From: Heligmosomoides polygyrus polygyrus
Taxonomy: Eukaryota > Nematoda > Chromadorea > Rhabditida > Heligmosomidae
NCBI GenBank assembly: GCA_947396885.1
Contig: OX377202.1
Span: 28,759,407-28,823,406, forward strand
Direction of reading: 5' to 3'
Length of the DNA: 64,000 nt
Shown piece by piece: positions 9,894 to 21,120 of this stretch. The translations under genes and the position numbers were made by a program. The notes beneath the pieces were generated by a model, which did not search any database, was not told where the DNA came from, and worked only from the letters and a program-made list of their open reading frames with translations. Each line of letters starts with the position of its first letter. Position 1 is the first letter of the stretch.

Positions 9894-11145
9894 GGCCCCG
9901 TTTATACTTAGTCGCGGCGCGACGTGATGGCCACCCAATGAGGCAAAATTGATTGATCGCGTCGCCCAGCGACGACGCCAGCCGTTCGGACGGAATGAAT
10001 CGCGTGAGCCCGCGACCAATTGCATCGCCCTGCGTCGGATCGCATCGCCCTCGAAATGGGTGCGATGCGATGGATCGCGGTGGTTTGGGGCGCGGTCACG
10101 GTTGACTGGGGCGAGGTATGACCTCATTCAGCTGATTTTCGGAGTGCGGCCTCGCACTCGCTCTTACTTTTTTGACTTTCTTAGTCGACAAAACGTTTCA
10201 TCTCGTTTTTTCCTTTTCTTAACCCTTTATAGTTTCGTTTCTGTTCTTCGCACGCCCGAATTCGCTGGGGGCTAGCCGGATTTCGGCCACAAGGTGCTTG
10301 TTTCTTCCATTTTGATATTTTCTCATGTTTATTTTCACCTCATTGGTTTGTGTATTTTTTATTTGTTGCTAACGTGTTGTTCTTTGCTTTGTGATGTGTT
10401 TGACCTTACACGTTTGACTTCAGGTGGCCGCCCGCCCGTATTCGATGGGGGCGAGGCGGATTTCACCCACAAGGTGAGTCTCTCTTCTATTTTTGTCTCG
10501 TTCTCTCGTGTTTATTCCTACCTATTTCTTTTGCGTGTTATTCTGCTTGTTGATTAAATGACCTATTTTGTTTTTATGATGTGCTTAACCTTATATGTTC
10601 GATTTCAGGTCGCCGCCCGCCTGAATTTCTCGCCTCTATTCCCCTCCGCCCCTCATTTCTCTCCCCCCCCCCCCGCCCCTCATCCCCTGTCCATTATTCC
10701 CCTCCACACATTATCTGCTATTCCCTACCACTTTTCTCCCCAATCTACTATTCCGTCCAATATTCACCGCTGCTATTTTGTTTACTTGCTGCTGCAGGTT
10801 ATGTCTAGGTACGTTTTATGGTATTGCCATTCGTCCATTGTAGTTGTCTGGTATGAGGTGGACTTGCGGCAGAACTCAAGAAGATTCTCGCCCATGCCTT
10901 CCTTATACTGGCTAAAAGTACGGGGAAAAATGAGTAAACATACGTGGACCCGGAAATGTTGCGTGTGTGCAAGTATGCAATGGTTCGTAATCGCGGATCG
11001 CATCGCCGGCTATTCGGAGCGCCCATCGCCGTGCGAAATAGCGCGACGATGGGCACTCCGAACAGCCGGCGCGACGACGCGACGCGATTAGAAGTATCAC
11101 GCCGTTGGAATCGCGTCGCCCGGCGATGGAAGCATAAACGGGGCC
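9894..11145. mobile_element. Harbinger-like non-autonomous element with TAA duplication
   Basis: Ends are GGCCCCGTTTATAC at 9894-9907 and its near complement GCATAAACGGGGCC at 11132-11145. The trinucleotide TAA sits immediately outside each end (9891-9893 and 11146-11148), matching the three-base TWA duplication known for PIF/Harbinger. GC-rich subterminal blocks (GTCGCGGCGCGACG) are shared with the neighbouring element at 11149. The interior is AT/pyrimidine-rich and holds the 180-bp tandem repeat listed below. No transposase is recognisable, so it would depend on a relative. Confidence 0.75.
10252..10640 (+). repeat. Tandem 180-185-bp repeat containing exon-like units
   Basis: Three successive units. 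Each core is GC-rich and exon-like: preceded by a pyrimidine tract and CAG (10421-10423, 10606-10608) and, in units 1 and 2, ending in AAG followed by GT (GTGAGT in unit 2). The second core, 10424-10474, translates without stops as a short peptide containing RPPVFDGGEADFTHK. The first core has an in-frame TAG and the third loses its 3' part. The spacers are T-rich like small nematode introns. It may be a tandemly duplicated exon of a captured gene; the source is not recognised. Confidence 0.6.
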
Positions 11146-11148
11146 TAA

Positions 11149-11274
11149 GGCCGGCTCGTCGCGGCGCGACGCGATGGCCACGCAATGTAACCAAATTGAT
11201 CGGTCACGTCGTGCGATCAATGTAGCCACAATACGTAGCGTCGCGTCGCTCAGCGTCGAAGTATAAACAGGCCC
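11149..11274. mobile_element. Harbinger-like MITE, 126 bp
   Basis: Starts directly after the TAA that ends the previous element and is followed by TAA at 11275-11277. The right end GTATAAACAGGCCC is the family terminus. The left end has lost part of the terminal repeat but keeps GTCGCGGCGCGACGCGATGG, which is also present near the left end of 9894-11145. Confidence 0.65.
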
Positions 11275-12400
11275 TAACAGACGCCTTTCTCCAAGCAGCG
11301 GGCAACACAGCATGAACTGCCCACAGAGTGCACCAACTCCTAGAACAAGAACAATAACTTTACAGAGCATATTGCATAGCTTTCATATGCAATATGCTAT
11401 CATGTACACGAAATATACACACAATAAGGCGTACATAATCGATTTCATAGAAACGACAACCCTGAGAAGAACTTAGACAACGAAGCTGGCCAAGGAAGTG
11501 GCAATGACAGAGGACGTCAGCACGAGTAGCTTATAGATTTCACAGTAATCTTGCTCCTGTAACATTCTTGCGCGATGCGGCCCTGCAGCGCGCATGCTGA
11601 TTCTGGTTGGTGAGACTCTTAAACCTCTAAAAGCGCTTTAGATAGCTCGTCAGTAAGCACTTAATTTGCTCATCGTAGTCATCTCTAGCTAACACTTTTA
11701 TTATTCAAGCAACTAATATCAGTTTACCTAGTAATAGTGGTCTTAATATAAGGGATAAGAAAACACCCAAGCGGGCCCAGGAACTCTCAATCGGTGTAGC
11801 TGGAACGTTTACAATCTACTCATTTTGATTACAGCACGTTTTCTAAAGGTCAATACAGTGGATGGCTCTACTTCAAAAAATCACAATTGTTACAGCATCA
11901 GGCAAGCAACAGCAGAACCCTAACAGTTTAGTCGCACTGGCACAGATCTTCATCTTCCTATGACGAATGTGCTTCGCTGCCCAAGGAAAGTCGCAATCCC
12001 AACCTAATCCCGGAGCAGAGGACCTATAGCACCAGGAACCAGCAGATAAGCTCGGCCGAGCCATCTTCATCTTCATCTTTTTCGAGTCATCCACGAGTAT
12101 TGGCGTCAAAGCACGAATATGGTCTCTTTGTCCTGGTCCCCGCATAGTGATTAGGACGTACAACCCCTCATCCTCCAGGAGAACGATGACATGGACGACA
12201 TAGAGTGGTGTCTTCAGACCGACCCCTCTTCCCTAGCACCTCGGTGCCCCAAGTTTAGTCCTTGCCCGCGCGTTGACGGACCACCTCTCCCACAATTCTA
12301 CTTGCTATCGCGGGGACGAAGAGCATCCTTGCCTGTGTTGTTTACGAGCCCATACCACGAACATCTGACATCTGCACGACAAGTTTGCTCTTCTGCGTTA
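11275..12400. other. No recognisable feature
   Basis: Mixed-composition sequence with no supported gene. An open frame at 11873-12163 has no recognisable motif. Confidence 0.4.
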
Positions 12401-12534
12401 GTCCCAGTTATACTTGCGCCGCCACGCGGTGCGGCACCACGATCGCCATAGATATCGATTTTTCGCGCCACCAGGTCGACATCTATCCTGACCATCGTGC
12501 CGCGCCGCGCAGCGGTGCAAGTATAAACTAGGGC
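12401..12534. mobile_element. Harbinger-like MITE, 134 bp
   Basis: The left end contains GTTATACTTGCGCCGCC and the right end, reverse-complemented, reads GCCCTAGTTTATACTTGCAC; together they form inverted repeats of about 35 bp. It is followed by TAA at 12535-12537 and preceded by TTA. It directly abuts the large Harbinger element, so three family members occupy positions side by side or nearly so. Confidence 0.7.
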
Positions 12535-12849
12535 TAAGGTGCCTTTAATACTCGCGCCACCGCGCGGCGCGGCGTGATGATTGAAATTGCTATCGATTTT
12601 TCGACTAGCTGCGCCATGTCACTTTCAAACTCCGACGCCTCAAAGCACCGCATTTGACGGAATTTCGGATTATGGCATTCTGCGAATCGTGCCGCTGGAG
12701 AAAAGGGCGCGGCGCGATCAGCTGCAGAGGACCGGTGCGGAGTGAGAGATTTGACCACAGAGATGAATCATTTTGCTATGTGCCTTTTGTTTTGGCTCCC
12801 CAACTAACAGAACAAGAATGATGTAGCGAAATGATAGAAACTATTAGTG

Positions 12850-12973
12850 TCGAGGTAAATTCTACTCCGCCAGCGCGTTGCGGAACATTTACCTCCAAGG
12901 CGAGGGTTTTGCTCCGCGGCCAATTTTTGACCCAATGCTTCCCTCTGCTGGCCCGTTGCCAGCTCTGAGCTGG
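12850..12973 (-). repeat. Left arm of inverted repeat inside Harbinger element
   Basis: Reverse complement of 16190-16345: shared words are GGCCAGCAGAGGG, TTGACCGCGGAGCAAAACCC and, at the outer edge, GGTAGAATCTACC-like sequence. Either the true internal end of a smaller element (12850-16345, 3.5 kb) or a later fold-back insertion. Confidence 0.7.
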
Positions 12974-14220
12974 CCGCCAGCCGCATGATCACTGCTCGAC
13001 AGGGGCGCCTAGTTGCCATCGCCATGCGCCGTCTTTCGCCGGACTTAAAGTGAGTTGTTTTACCTTTTGTTTTTCTCTAGTAGTCTCGCATTCCATGGTT
13101 TTTAGGCATTGTGGACCATGGCGGCCCACAGTGCCACTTATTGTTAAGAGAATTGTTTCCTTTAGTGGCATTGTGGGCCGGCTTGGGCCACCATGAGCCC
13201 ACCACCCAAATCCCGGTCACCATGAGCTAGGTCTACCACGATTTGTGTGGGTGAACTAGACCGTCTGCCACCTCAGCCTCCTTTAACGTATGTTGTCTGT
13301 GGAAGCTACTGTGGTGGATAGCACCCATTATTAGCCATGTAGGCCCACATTTTCCATTGCTTCTCTACTGTCTACTATGCTACAAGTTTCCACCCCTCTC
13401 TCTCCCCCTCCCCCTACATCACATTTTGCATTTCATTTCTCCTAACTGCGATGCTGCCAGTGCCCAGCAGCAAATATGACTGCTTGGTTTCGCTGTTATC
13501 TGATGCGCTCAGCAAAAGATTCCTTCTTCATCCTCATTCATTTTTTCCCTACCACATTGCCGTACTCTCAGAATTCCGGTTGCACCCTTCCAAGTCACAT
13601 TGCCCTCGAATGATGTGAGCTCATACTCACTGATGATATTCTCTTATTCGACGCTCTAACTATATTCACTGCATGTATTCCGTCTGTTATGATGATGAGT
13701 GTTTTATGTTTTGCTCAATTAATTATTCGAGAGTTCCGCGAGTAGTTGTGAGCAACTTTACGATCTACGACACATGCGGAGATGTTTTTGAAGGAGACAG
13801 TATATGCTTCTTTTACATTTTGACAATTTGCCATATTTTGTTTCATGCTTTCCGTTATTTAGTTAGCATGTGATATTACATCTTATCTCCTCTCATTTTC
13901 CTACTAATTAGTCATTGTAGGTGGCTCGCGGATTGCAAAGCACAGGGATGTCTGCGGGCTCTATTGACATTGCTATTGACCCACGACTACTGTACGGCTA
14001 TCCCTGTACGTATCGCCACTGTGAACCTGTCGACGCACACTTTCGCCTTTTCGACCGACGTTTTTTCGTCTAAATTTCGTCTTTATTTCAGGGAGAAGAC
14101 TGGAATAGCCACAGTAGGTGTTCAGGTAGGCATGTTATGTTGCAAGTATTCATCTCTACGTAGTGTTTGGACGCGAGTATGGTGTGCCCCTCGTTGGGTT
14201 GAACCCACTCCCTTACAGAT

Positions 14221-15238
14221 GTCGATAAAGAATGCAGTGCAGTTCCAGGAGAAGGAGTTGACTGTGCTTATGGATCTATACGTAAAAATTATGCCAAACG
14301 TCATGGCAGCTTTAGTGTAGGTGAGTTCTTCCCAACTTCGTCTATTGTTTTTACACTTTACTGAATTTTACACTTTACACATTTTTACACTTTACACGAG
14401 GCTTGGGCGGAGGCTGTTAGCAGTCTGGGTGCCCCTCGTACGGAGCTGCAGATAGAAGAAAAGATTAATAACGAGCGGAAGAAGGTGCAGAAGTTCATTA
14501 TGGAAGAGGTTTGGATTTCTCGTTGCGCTATTGCTGCACCTTCCAGTCTTGCTTCGAACCAAAAAAGACTTTCAGAATGCAAGAATAGGAGGAACAGGAG
14601 TAGGGCGGCCTGTCGTCGCGCCGCTCCCTCGTACTTAGTTCCGTTGCTGCAGCTGATGACAGATTCGCATGAAGCGGGGAACCCAGCTCTCACTAAGCAT
14701 CTACTCCTATTTATTTACGAACAATTTAACACTTGTTAAGGGTATAAGCAAATAACTTATATTCAGAGGACACAGCAGCGGATCGCCCTGAGGATGAGCA
14801 GCGTGATTCCGCGGAAGCAGAGCAGGACGAGCAGAGCAAAGTTCTGTGGAAGCAATTATAGCGCAAGATGTGACACGACTGTTTGCACCTGAAAGGCGGC
14901 TTTTCATATATATCGTATTTTACACACTCTATTGCAAGTTGTGGCATACTATTACACATGTACCTGGATGAGATGAAACTGGCGAAGCTGTACTGCTGCA
15001 CCTGGAGAAGGTGAAGCTAGCGAATCTTCGTCAACAAGAGATGGTTGTGACGACCGAAACCCGGGGGAAGGAATTGGAAAGTTGAATCTTGAGATCGAGG
15101 TGATCAATGCGAAGAAGCACTTCTTCGAAGCGTCTCCTTCTCCGACGAGGCAGCCATATCCAAACGCCTATGGACCACCTGGACCACCACCTGGGCCACC
15201 ACCTCCGTCGGTGCCATATCCGTATTACAATGTATAGT
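14221..15238 (+). pseudogene. Harbinger SANT/Myb-like DNA-binding protein, broken
   Basis: Exon 1 (14221-14319) translates to MSIKNAVQFQEKELTVLMDL followed by a helical stretch, the usual start of the SANT/Myb-like (MADF-type) domain of Harbinger. A GTGAGT donor follows at 14321. The next segment, from about 14399, contains AWAEAVSSLGAPRTELQIEE with the family tryptophan, then a Lys-rich helix. A charged, coiled-coil-like region (about 14970-15085; KVKLANLRQQEM) is split by a one-base frame change before the C-terminus, which ends in a proline-rich tail (YGPPGPPPGPPPPSVPYP) and TAG at 15236-15238. An AATAAA polyadenylation signal follows at 15247. In the family this protein binds the transposon ends and helps import the transposase. 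The frame change and an in-frame TAG at the end of exon 1 imply decay. Confidence 0.75.
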
Positions 15239-15407
15239 AATACGGTAATAAAGAATTTATTAAATAACTGATTGATAAAAAATTGTCGCTTTCTATCCCC
15301 TATTTTAGTGGGTTTGTTTGATCGCTCAAGTTCCGATTTCAAAATTCTAATCCATTTTGTTAAACAGGTAAACAGATATAGAAAACGAGGACAGAGAATT
15401 GACAGAA

Positions 15408-16130
15408 ATGCTCATCCGGGCTGCGACTCCTCGCCATTTTCGTCCAAGTCTGCGTTCACTGAATGTGCTGGATGACCACGCTTTCCGGCAGAAGTTGCGA
15501 ATTTCGCGCCGAGGGTTCTAGTCCGTCCTCGGGCTCATTGAAGAGGACCTCAGTCCGGAGACCATGAGGTCACACTCACTGTCCAGTGCGCAGAAGTAGG
15601 GGATCTTCCTAGGGACGATCGGCAGCTCCAGCTTACAGGTATTTGCCTTGTCTTATCATCTATGGAAGGTCTTAGGTGCTTTTTTATTAGCGCACCACGG
15701 CAGTTACACTTTGCTGCTCGCAGTCGACAGTTAGCCGGGTAGTTGGAGGAGTGAAGCGTTTTGGGAAAGACGGAGGGAATTTATTACCTGGCCAACAGAT
15801 GAGGAGCGGGTTGCTATGAGCAGGAGGTATTCAACTAAATTCGTACATTGGAGATCGGGGTTTATTAACGCCCTTCAAATTCTTCGGTCTGCGTGGAATC
15901 CCAAATGTAGTAGGTGCTATAGACGGCACACACGTAAAGATTATAGCACCCACGGAGTGGGAGGATTGCTATGTGAATAGGTACGCCAGAAAGTTATGAT
16001 TCTCCTGACCTATATTACAAATTGTCTTAGAAAGGGATTCCACTCCATCAATCTCGGCGCTGTTGCCAACTTAGACCTAAAGTTCATATGGTTGAGCGTT
16101 GCCTTCAGGGAGAAAACGCACGACTCAAGA
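15408..16130 (+). pseudogene. HARBI1-type transposase, split by introns and truncated
   Basis: Exon A, 15408-15638, starts ATG and encodes the helix-turn-helix-like region (FRQKLRISRRGF, then SVLGLIEEDLSPETMRSHSL), with in-frame stops at 15519-15521 and once more before a GT donor at 15639. Exon B begins near 15724 (STVSRVVGGVK), changes frame, continues EFITWPTDEER, and returns to frame for GIPNVVGAIDGTHVKIIAPT (first catalytic aspartate), ending at 15980 with GTACGC. Exon C, 16031-16130, is joined in phase across an AG acceptor and gives RKGFHSINLGAVANLDLKFI ending THDSR, the block with the second catalytic aspartate; a GTAAGA donor follows. The exon encoding the last catalytic residue and the C-terminus is missing. 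In the family the enzyme cuts at TWA targets. Confidence 0.85.
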
Positions 16131-16189
16131 GTAAGAAACTGATATCATCTCTCAATATTCTACAGAATTTTATTTAAGCTCAGAGGTGG

Positions 16190-16345
16190 CAACGGGCCAG
16201 CAGAGGGGTGCATTGGACCAGAAATTGACCGCGGAGCAAAACCCTCACCTTGGCCGTCATGAATCAGAAAACAGAGGTAAGTTCAGGGAAGGTGGAGGGT
16301 GAATGGCCGTCGTGGTAAATGGGGTAGATTCTACCTCCGTCCGCG
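16190..16345 (+). repeat. Right arm of inverted repeat inside Harbinger element
   Basis: Mirror of 12850-12973, with an extra block (ATGAATCAGAAAACAGAGG) not present in the left arm. It begins right after the last transposase exon, so it marks where the gene was cut off. Confidence 0.7.
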
Positions 16346-16554
16346 TTCATGAATCCGGCCCCTCTGATCAAGAGCATGTCATCCTTTTTTGAAATTACGG
16401 CCGATTACGGTAGGTTCGGGTGAGTAAGGTTTTCGAGGCCATAATTACCGATGTCGCCCAAGCTTCGTCCGGTGCGGCTATTTTGGGTGCCGATCACGAA
16501 CACAACATCCGTTTTTCGTATTACGCTGGAGTTTGGGCGACCCATTACCTTAAA

Positions 16555-16636
16555 CCCCCGCACACTTCTGCGGCGTTTCTCCTGCCCTATCTTTCATCAT
16601 AACGGCAAGCAGCGTTGCCGCAGAAGTGTGTGGGGG
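16555..16636. mobile_element. Short palindromic MITE
   Basis: 82 bp with inverted ends (CCCCCGCACACTTCTGCGGC on the left, its near complement on the right) and the interior CTGCCCTATCTTTCATCAT, closely related to the MITE at 9753-9885. It lies inside the right portion of the Harbinger element. Confidence 0.75.
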
Positions 16637-17189
16637 ACTTTAGTCACCCTTACCTTCCGTAACCTAGGAAGGATATGAAGACCTGGAACCATTCAAGTTT
16701 CACCTAGTACGCTGAAGATATGCTTACATTGACCTCGGAATGGCTCGTGAGAGAGAATTCTGAGTGATTATCAACGATGAGTACCTTTCAGCAATTCTAT
16801 TTTTGAACCCGCGCATGCTGCAAAATGAAGGGTCGTTTAGCGCCATTAGCATTGCAGGAGATTCGACTCAATACCACACTCAACAGCTTTCAACCGTAGG
16901 TTGAACGGACGACTTTGACCCTAGCCTTAAGAGAGGATTTGTCGCTCCCCATAGAAATCGCACCACCAACATTGGCAAGACGCATTTCGTTGACCATCCT
17001 AACGGATCGTTTCTGTATTGGTCCTCCATTGACTCATGGACCGTCTTCTCTGTCATTCGTCATGGCGCACGTACCATAATGAGCAGAAGCTCGTGACGCT
17101 CATCCTTTCTAACTGCAATCGCACAGAGGCGCGTAAAATTCGGGGCGCGCCGCGCCGCGGAGGGAGTATAAAAGGCGCCTTAAGGCTCA

Positions 17190-18000
17190 TATCCTTCATA
17201 AACTTGGTAGGTGCACTAAGTGAGTTCTACTACTGCTATTATTCTATAACTCCTCATACTATTAATATTCGGTACTACTGCTAATTCTATTATTATGGAT
17301 TTGTTTGTGGAATTTATCCGATAACAGGCGAGTTTTTTCCTTTTATTGCACCTAAGGTTTCTCTTCCTACTGAGGTGTTCCGAGAGAGACCTTACGCTTT
17401 TACTAGCAACCGTCTTCTATTATCCGTCTAAGGGTAGGAACGAAAAGGCAACGCGGCAGGAGGTACAGCCGCTGTTCTGAGGACTGGGAACTTTTGTTTT
17501 GCGAAGGTTTCGTAAGGCAGCCGTTAGACTCTCGGTGAAGCCTAGGGGGTTGGGGTGGGTGAGCACGGGGGATAATGAGAGGAAGATCGCACGCCCACCA
17601 GCAGGGGTACCTCCTGACCGTCCCCGAACGAAACGGATAATAGTGTTTTCTCCTTTTCTACTACCGTTTTGTGCATGCTGACGTCTAGTGGGAACTCGAG
17701 AGAAACCCGACACCACTAGATGGCAGTATCTTTACTAGGTTGATTCATATTTCCTTCGTAATCTTTATTTTTTGAGGCTTAGCCTGCTGATTGCTACAAT
17801 TTAGTACTTGCCTATATCTATCATCTCTTCTCATCAGGGTCAAAATCTCGTGCAATTTACTTCCATTCCAGTCACATATGGACACCTTTAACTTTACTGC
17901 GGCTGCTTCAGTTTTCATTTGTTATTTGTTTGTTAATTGACCTATCATCATCATTACCATATATAATCGAGAGAGCCATGAGTCACTGTCCGACGACATG
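17190..18000. other. No recognisable feature
   Basis: No supported gene. Open frames on both strands near 17420-17716 overlap and show no motif. Confidence 0.4.
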
Positions 18001-18002
18001 TT

Positions 18003-18090
18003 TGCACTCTTATGTGAAGCCAATGTGCACTCTTGTGTGAAGCCAGCATTCACTCTTATGTGAAGCCAACATGCACTCTTATGTGAAGCC
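18003..18090 (+). repeat. Four tandem 23-24-bp units
   Basis: The unit is GCACTCTTATGTGAAGCCAA with small changes; four copies in a row. Confidence 0.9.
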
Positions 18091-18094
18091 GGCC

Positions 18095-18250
18095 GCGCAC
18101 GCTGCGCGGAAGCCCGCCGCGTCCGTCGCGTTCGCTGTGTCTGCTGCGTTCGCTGCGTTCGTTGCGTCGGCTGCGCTGAAGCTTGCCACGTCCGCCGCGC
18201 TCGCCGCGTCTGCCGCGCTAAGTCCGCCGCGTCAGCTGCGCCCACCGCTT
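18095..18250 (+). repeat. GC-rich degenerate short tandem repeat
   Basis: Irregular GCTGCGTTC / GCCGCGTC units of about nine bases. They create long alanine- or arginine/threonine-rich open frames on both strands that should not be read as genes. Confidence 0.85.
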
Positions 18251-18461
18251 CCAAGGATGTTTACTGCTGACGGCGCATGAACTGTCGACGGTGGCATGTT
18301 GATCCCATCTAATGTGTTTATGAACCGACTGCCAAAGGGATGCAAAGCAGAGAACATTGTGCGTTTGCTCTCGGTACGGGTTCATTCACCATCACCCTCC
18401 ATTTTCACTTCATTTTTGCATCCGTCCCTTACTGCATTGTCGTCTGTATTTCTGTATTTTC

Positions 18462-18870
18462 ACTCGACGCTACACTTACAACGATGAAATTTTCACGGGC
18501 GAGTTGTCCAGGGCGGGTTACAACAACAACAACATGGTGGAACGCCACCGTATCGACCTTTGCTTTCTTTGCCGCGAGAACGATTCTCGGACAACCTGCG
18601 CCGCATACGCCACAGCCTGCATAGCAACGAGGGGTGCTCTCGCAGTGCAGGGCTTGGATCCGGTGCTTCGGCGCTTGGGTTGAAACCACAATTTTTGGTT
18701 GGGGTGCTCGTGGCATCCGGCCGAGCAGAGGTCGTGGAGTTGTGCTGAAGGGAAGGGCATTCTTCCGCCCTCGTACCGCGCTCCACGATGAGCACCGCAC
18801 CCCAAGCCCATCGGCGCGCCCGGGACAACTCGTCCGTGAAAATTTCATCGTTGTAAGTGTAGTGTCGAGT
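18462..18870. mobile_element. Mutator-like MITE, 409 bp, 9-bp target duplication
   Basis: The outer boundaries are fixed by the perfect direct repeat TGTATTTTC at 18453-18461 and 18871-18879. Inverted ends of about 50 bp start ACTCGACGCTACACTTACAA on the left and ACTCGACACTACACTTACAA on the reverse-complemented right, continuing through GATGAAATTTTCACGG. A 9-bp duplication with long inverted ends is the signature of Mutator-like elements. The 300-bp centre has no transposase; open frames through it are incidental. Confidence 0.88.
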
Positions 18871-18984
18871 TGTATTTTCACACTGCCGCTGACCTTTTCC
18901 TCACCCATTTTCATTTCTATTTCAATCTATGTACACGCTATCATGAAGACCTGCGGAAAACGTTATACAAACATCGTCAACGCC

Positions 18985-19600
18985 GGCAAGCTGGCGTGGC
19001 CCGCACGTCCAGCTTACGGTGCCCGCGAAGCCGGCGACGGACGCTGGCAGGCTACGTTCCTAGCGTGGCCCGCACGTCCAGGGTACGGCGCCGGCGAAGC
19101 CGGCGACGGCCACCGGCGGGCTACGTTCCTAGCGTGGTCTGCCATACCCGAACCGGCAAGTCTGGCGTGGCCAGCACGTCCAGCGTTGGCGCCGGAGAAG
19201 CCGGCGAGGGACGCTGGCTGAGCAAGCATCTCAACAAACTATGTTTGGGCTACGTTCCCAGCGTGGCCCGCCACACCCGAAGCCGGCGAAGCCGGCAAGC
19301 TTGGCGTGCCCCGCATGTCCAGCGTACGGCACCGGCGAAGCCGGCGACGGACGCTGGCGAGCTACGTGTCTAGCGTGGCCCGCCATACCCGAAGCCGGCA
19401 AGCCTGGCGTGGCCCGCACGTCAAGCGTACGGCACCGGCGAAGCCGGTGACGGACGCTGGCTGAGGAAGCATCATCAGCTAGGTTTGGGCTACGTTCCCA
19501 GTGTTGCGCGCCATACCCGAAGCCGGCGAAGCCGCCAAGCCTGGCGTGGCCCGCACGTCCAGCGTACGGCGCCGGCGAAGCCGGCTACGGACGCTGGTTT
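18985..19600 (+). repeat. GC-rich minisatellite with GCCGGCGAAGCCGGC palindromes
   Basis: Irregular units of roughly 65-110 bp built from GCTACGTTCCTAGCGTGGCC, CCGCACGTCCAGCGTACGGC and GCCGGCGAAGCCGGCGACGG. The same components occur inverted at 27687-27910. The 195-codon open frame running through it is a repeat artefact. Confidence 0.88.
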
Positions 19601-21120
19601 TATTATATTCACTAGTTTACATTCACTTTAAACTTACCGGTTCTTCCCCATTTCTTATTTTTCCCTTCATATAGCGACATCCACTCCACGCCCCCCAGCC
19701 TGACCATTTCTTTCCTTGATGAGCTTTCGTATGTTTGACCTTAAAATCTATCAATTACAGTTTATTTTGTGAAGTTTATTAACAACTTACCTCAATCTGT
19801 CCTCTCTTGTAGGGAAAGAGTTTTCTCCCTGCTTGTCTTTACATCAGTATTGATCTTCAAGTTGTAGTCGTATAAGGTCTTACATCCTCTTCTCATTAAG
19901 AATTTCCAAATGTCGCACGTAAGCCTAGCCAAAGTAGCTATTTAACACATTTTAATAATTTCTTCTGAAATGTACTTACACGTATTGCCCCTACAGAAAC
20001 CTGCCTGTGTAGCCTAAGAAAAATACTCAGGTTTTTCTTGTACCTATAACATTTATTTATAGCAATGACGCGATACCAGATAGATGGAGATCCACTACAA
20101 TTAAAACTTACTCAAATATTTTACATGGTAGACTAGACACCAATTGATGGTAGCTCTTCTCTTTATTTGTAATAACCATGTTGCTCTTACCCATTCCAGT
20201 AAGACTCTTCTATTCGCGTTCTTCCAGAAGATCCTTTGACGTTGACACCAATAATATTTCTGTGCTTATTGGCCTAGAAATATTACTTTATGGCAATAGT
20301 ATTATTCCCATACTTTATTTACTATTTGTTTAATTTAGTTGTTTATGTAACATTGCGCGACACATAGTTAATAATACATTAGATATAGTATTATATTGTA
20401 GTAAGGCTACGGCAAACCGAAAAATTGGTAAAACTCCTGCCAGGTCTTTTGTAGTGTATTATACGGTTACCAGACGCTCAGCGGCCAAGGTGCCTCCAAA
20501 CGCCTGGTTGGGGGCTTCACACACAAACAATAGAACAACACCAATCTTTCTCCTTTCTTTTCTAGGCCTTCTTACAGAAAAAAACTGGTTTTACTATATA
20601 GATTAGTGCAGGGGAATACGGTAAAGCAGAATTTTCACTGCGCATATAAAGCCCATCCACCCTCGATCACATGCACGCGATTTGTTCTTCGAACCGCTCG
20701 TTCTCTACGTGTCGAGAAACAGGTAGTGAGAGTCTCAATCCAGTGTTTAGTCAGCAAAATTATAATTAAAATTAATCGGTATTGGTCGACACCGCTTACT
20801 GTCGGACGGCAATAATACTCCTCCGAACTCCATGGTTACTCCCTCTACTCCTCCTCCCTCTTCCTATGTGCCTCTTCCTAAAGAAACGGAGTGAGAGTCA
20901 GGCACGCACATGTGACCCTGAGTACCAATTCACGTGTTACTACGTTGCCACGACGTCTATGACACTCCTTCTGCACTCTGACACACGTGCCACGTCTTCT
21001 GTAAGACGTCTTCAGAAATCCGACACCCACTGAAGGATGTTGAAGGAAAATGCTGATCCCCCTTATTCACGCTTCCCTTCTTATGGTCCCCCTTTGTTGG
21101 TTCTCTCCTATTGGTCGCCC
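19600..21120. other. No recognisable feature
   Basis: AT-rich to 20600, then mixed. I see no supported gene or named repeat. Confidence 0.4.

Larger units (their letters stand above)
12538..17179 (+). mobile_element. PIF/Harbinger DNA transposon, formerly autonomous, broken
   Basis: Ends are GGTGCCTTTAATACTCGCGC at 12538 and, reverse-complemented from 17179, GGCGCCTTTTATACTCCCTC, followed by a shared CGCGGCGCGGCG block. TAA-type trinucleotides lie outside both ends. Inside, both on the plus strand, are a SANT/Myb-like gene (14221-15238) and a HARBI1-type transposase (15408-16130), the standard two-gene content of the superfamily. The transposase lacks its 3' part; in its place is an inverted-repeat arm (16190-16345) matching 12850-12973, then a nested MITE (16555-16636). 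The terminal motif resembles those of the MITEs at 9894, 11149 and 12401, suggesting that one transposase family mobilised all of them. Confidence 0.75.

Noticed and set aside
10660..10700. Poly-C tract as a regulatory element
   Set aside because: Simple low-complexity run without associated gene or motif; likewise the tract near 24420.
18071..18280. Alanine-rich open frame, and Arg/Thr-rich frame on the other strand
   Set aside because: Both are translations of the GC-rich short tandem repeat at 18095-18250.
18634..19221. 195-codon open frame
   Set aside because: It runs from the Mutator-like MITE into the GC-rich minisatellite; the repetitive WPARPAY-type translation follows the DNA repeat.
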